Assembly (NCBI RefSeq): GCF_005518285.1
Contig: NZ_SJDU01000099.1
Location: 1-6,874, forward strand
Length of the DNA: 6,874 nt
Direction of reading: 5' to 3'
DNA from: Brachyspira catarrhinii
GTDB taxonomy: Bacteria; Spirochaetota; Brachyspiria; Brachyspirales; Brachyspiraceae
Shown here: positions 5,657 to 6,874 of the stretch, piece by piece
How the letters are laid out: every line of letters starts with the position of its first letter
Position numbering within the stretch: the first letter of the stretch is position 1
Position numbers and translations under genes: made by a program
The notes under the pieces: generated by a model
Told to the model about the DNA's origin: nothing
Seen by the model: the letters and a program-made list of their open reading frames with translations, nothing else
Database searches by the model: none

Positions 5657-6416
5657 ATGAAAAACTTAAATAAACTATTTGTTATTTCAATTCTTTTGAT
5701 TTTCAATATTTCGCATTTGCAAAAAATGATTTTGAATTTATATTAAATGTTCCACTTGGAGCAAGTTATTCTATTATTTCGCAAAATATGAAAGATTATG
5801 GAATAAAAAATTCTTTCGGCTTTGACGTTGGGATTAACGCTCAATTTGGCGGTATGTTTCAAATTAAAGATGGTTTCGGTATAAGCGTTTTGGGAGACAT
5901 CGGATATTTGCATGATGATTATAAAATTAAATATTATTATAAAAATTTGGAATATTATTATTTTCGTTATGATGGCATTCAAATAGGATTATTGACAAAA
6001 TTAATGTAAGAGGATTTTCAATAGGGATTGGAGGCGGAATAAACTTTCCCATATTTGGCTATTGGAATTATACTTATAAAGATGATTATTCGCCAGTTTC
6101 TTATTATTCATATTCTGTTGCAAATAATGAAAGTATTCCAGACGGCAAAATGTTCGGGTGGACTGATGCCACTATGTCAGCAGACGATATAGGAGCAAAA
6201 GGCAAACCTTATTATGTTATACCTTATGCAAAATTGACTTTCGATTATTCTATTTTCTTTACTCAAAAATGGGCTGTGAATGTCGGTTTATATTGTAGAT
6301 ATGATTTTTTACCTAAAAATGAAATACATTATTCAGATGGCGTGGAAAAACCAAAAAATTACGGAACTTTAAATTTTGGAGTTCAATTAGGTTTTAGATT
6401 TGGACCGAGAGTTTAA
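5657..6416 (+). pseudogene. Outer-membrane beta-barrel protein, broken by two frameshifts
   Basis: Three consecutive reading frames read as one protein. Frame one from the ATG at 5657 gives the signal peptide MKNLNKLFVISILLIFNIS. The frame must change near 5709-5713 (ATTTCGC) to continue as AFA|KNDFEFILNVPLGASYS, which restores a clean signal-peptidase site. Frame two runs through GFDVGINAQFGGMFQ and GISVLGDIGYLHDDY to GIQIGLLTK. The frame must change again at the A-run 5997-6000 to continue as INVRGFSIGIGGGINFPIFGYW. Frame three ends with KNYGTLNFGVQLGFRFGPRV. Each break equals one missing base. Adding two bases gives a 253-residue protein, a normal size for such barrels. Strand-like GxGxG and aromatic patterns and the C-terminal LGFRFG match the intact barrel at 787-1431. 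Promoter and ribosome-binding site look sound. It could be a recent pseudogene, a phase-variable gene in its off state, or two base-calling errors. Confidence 0.8.
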
Positions 6417-6459
6417 AAATCAATACATATTTTTTATTTTAAATAAAATAAGTTAAAAA

Positions 6460-6874
6460 TCAAACATTAACCACAGAATTTACTCTTTCATCAGTTATAG
6501 CCTTTGTAGGACATTTCGCTATGCTTTCGTCCGTAAGAGAATAATCTTCATAATTAACTATAGCGAGATAATTATCGATTTTCATTCCGCCTTCTTTTGT
6601 CGCTTTAACGCAGATGCTACAGCCGATGCATGCTCTGTCGCAAGATTTTTTGGCAATAGGACCTTTATCTTTCGATTTGCAATAAACATGAAATTTTTGA
6701 GAAACGGGATGAATTTCTATGAGTTTTTGAGGGCAGGCTTTTACGCACATATTACAAGAAACGCATTTATCTTCGACAATAATCGGTATTCCCGTCTCGC
6801 TTTTGATAATCGCTCCAAATTCGCATGCTTTCATACAATCGTAAAAACCAACGCAACCGTAAGAACAGTCTCTA
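6460..6874 (-). CDS. rnfB: Electron transport complex subunit RnfB, C-terminal part (5' end outside window)
   Basis: This is the ferredoxin-like C-terminal part of RnfB, the Fe-S subunit that passes electrons from ferredoxin within the membrane Rnf complex (ferredoxin:NAD+ oxidoreductase coupled to Na+ or H+ export). The frame is open to the window edge; the Met at 6832-6834 is internal, because upstream codons encode RnfB-typical DCSYGCVGFYDC. Counting from that Met, the first motif ends MKACEFGAI. The second is C24-x2-C27-x2-C30-x3-C34-P. Then come conserved VYCKSKDKGP (C52) and SCDRACIGCSIC (C65, 69, 72, 75), and finally KCPTKAI (C108). Compared with longer clostridial-type RnfB, the Cys expected at 79 is Thr and the CxxCxxC of the last motif is replaced by YSLTDES. 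RnfB is usually the last gene of rnfCDGEAB, so the other subunits should lie to the right. The gene ends with TGA, 43 bases from the convergent broken barrel gene. Confidence 0.9.
   Translation of the reverse strand, partial: RDCSYGCVGFYDCMKACEFGAIIKSETGIPIIVEDKCVSCNMCVKACPQKLIEIHPVSQKFHVYCKSKDKGPIAKKSCDRACIGCSICVKATKEGGMKIDNYLAIVNYEDYSLTDESIAKCPTKAITDERVNSVVNV

Noticed and set aside
5705..5730. Programmed -1 frameshift joining the first two parts of the broken barrel gene
   Set aside because: The only A-run here reads CAA AAA ATG in the starting frame, which is not an X XXY YYZ slippery heptamer. Slipping there would also lose the AFA signal-peptidase site. A missing base near 5711 explains the protein better.
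6431..6452. AT-only hairpin between the broken barrel gene and rnfB as a bidirectional terminator
   Set aside because: Seven A-T pairs (TTATTTT / AAAATAA) with no T-run after the stem on either strand; expected by chance in this composition.

Overview
The window is very AT-rich DNA (about a quarter G+C by eye) from a bacterium with an outer membrane. The gene styles suggest a spirochaete, most likely Brachyspira or a close relative. The reasons are short outer-membrane beta-barrel proteins with signal peptides, a DUF115/MAF-type protein, a lone DUF4340 membrane-anchored protein, an RnfB subunit and strongly A/T-biased codons. The genus is an inference from protein character, not from a marker gene.

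Layout, left to right. A MarR-family regulator (62-505, +) is followed by a 281-base gap. That gap holds an 82-base concentric imperfect palindrome (572-653) and two Shine-Dalgarno/ATG minigenes in register with the real start of an outer-membrane protein (787-1431, +). A rho-independent terminator (1462-1500) and a GC-rich dispersed-type palindromic repeat (1529-1604) separate it from a 580-residue DUF115/MAF-like protein (1652-3394, +). That gene has no Shine-Dalgarno and may be leaderless. A DUF4340 protein with one N-terminal membrane anchor (3499-4449, +) has its own good promoter and converges on a ybaB-recR pair on the minus strand (recR 4465-5076, ybaB-like 5102-5485). A divergent promoter region (5486-5656) serves ybaB-recR to the left. 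To the right it serves a second outer-membrane beta-barrel gene (5657-6416, +) that is broken by two one-base frameshifts. The right edge carries the C-terminal part of RnfB (6460-6874, -), which runs off the window.

Functionally this is a patchwork of single genes and one two-gene operon. The ybaB-recR pair is the classic recombination-repair arrangement. The rnfB end belongs to the membrane ion-pumping ferredoxin:NAD+ oxidoreductase, whose other subunits would lie to the right. The MarR regulator may control itself and/or the outer-membrane protein after it, but the sequence gives only weak operator hints. I see no CRISPR array, tRNA, rRNA, transposase or phage gene. The points most worth a second look are the long palindrome and the minigenes before the outer-membrane gene, the GC-rich palindromic repeat, the doubly frameshifted outer-membrane gene, and the selective loss of one Fe-S cluster's cysteines in RnfB.
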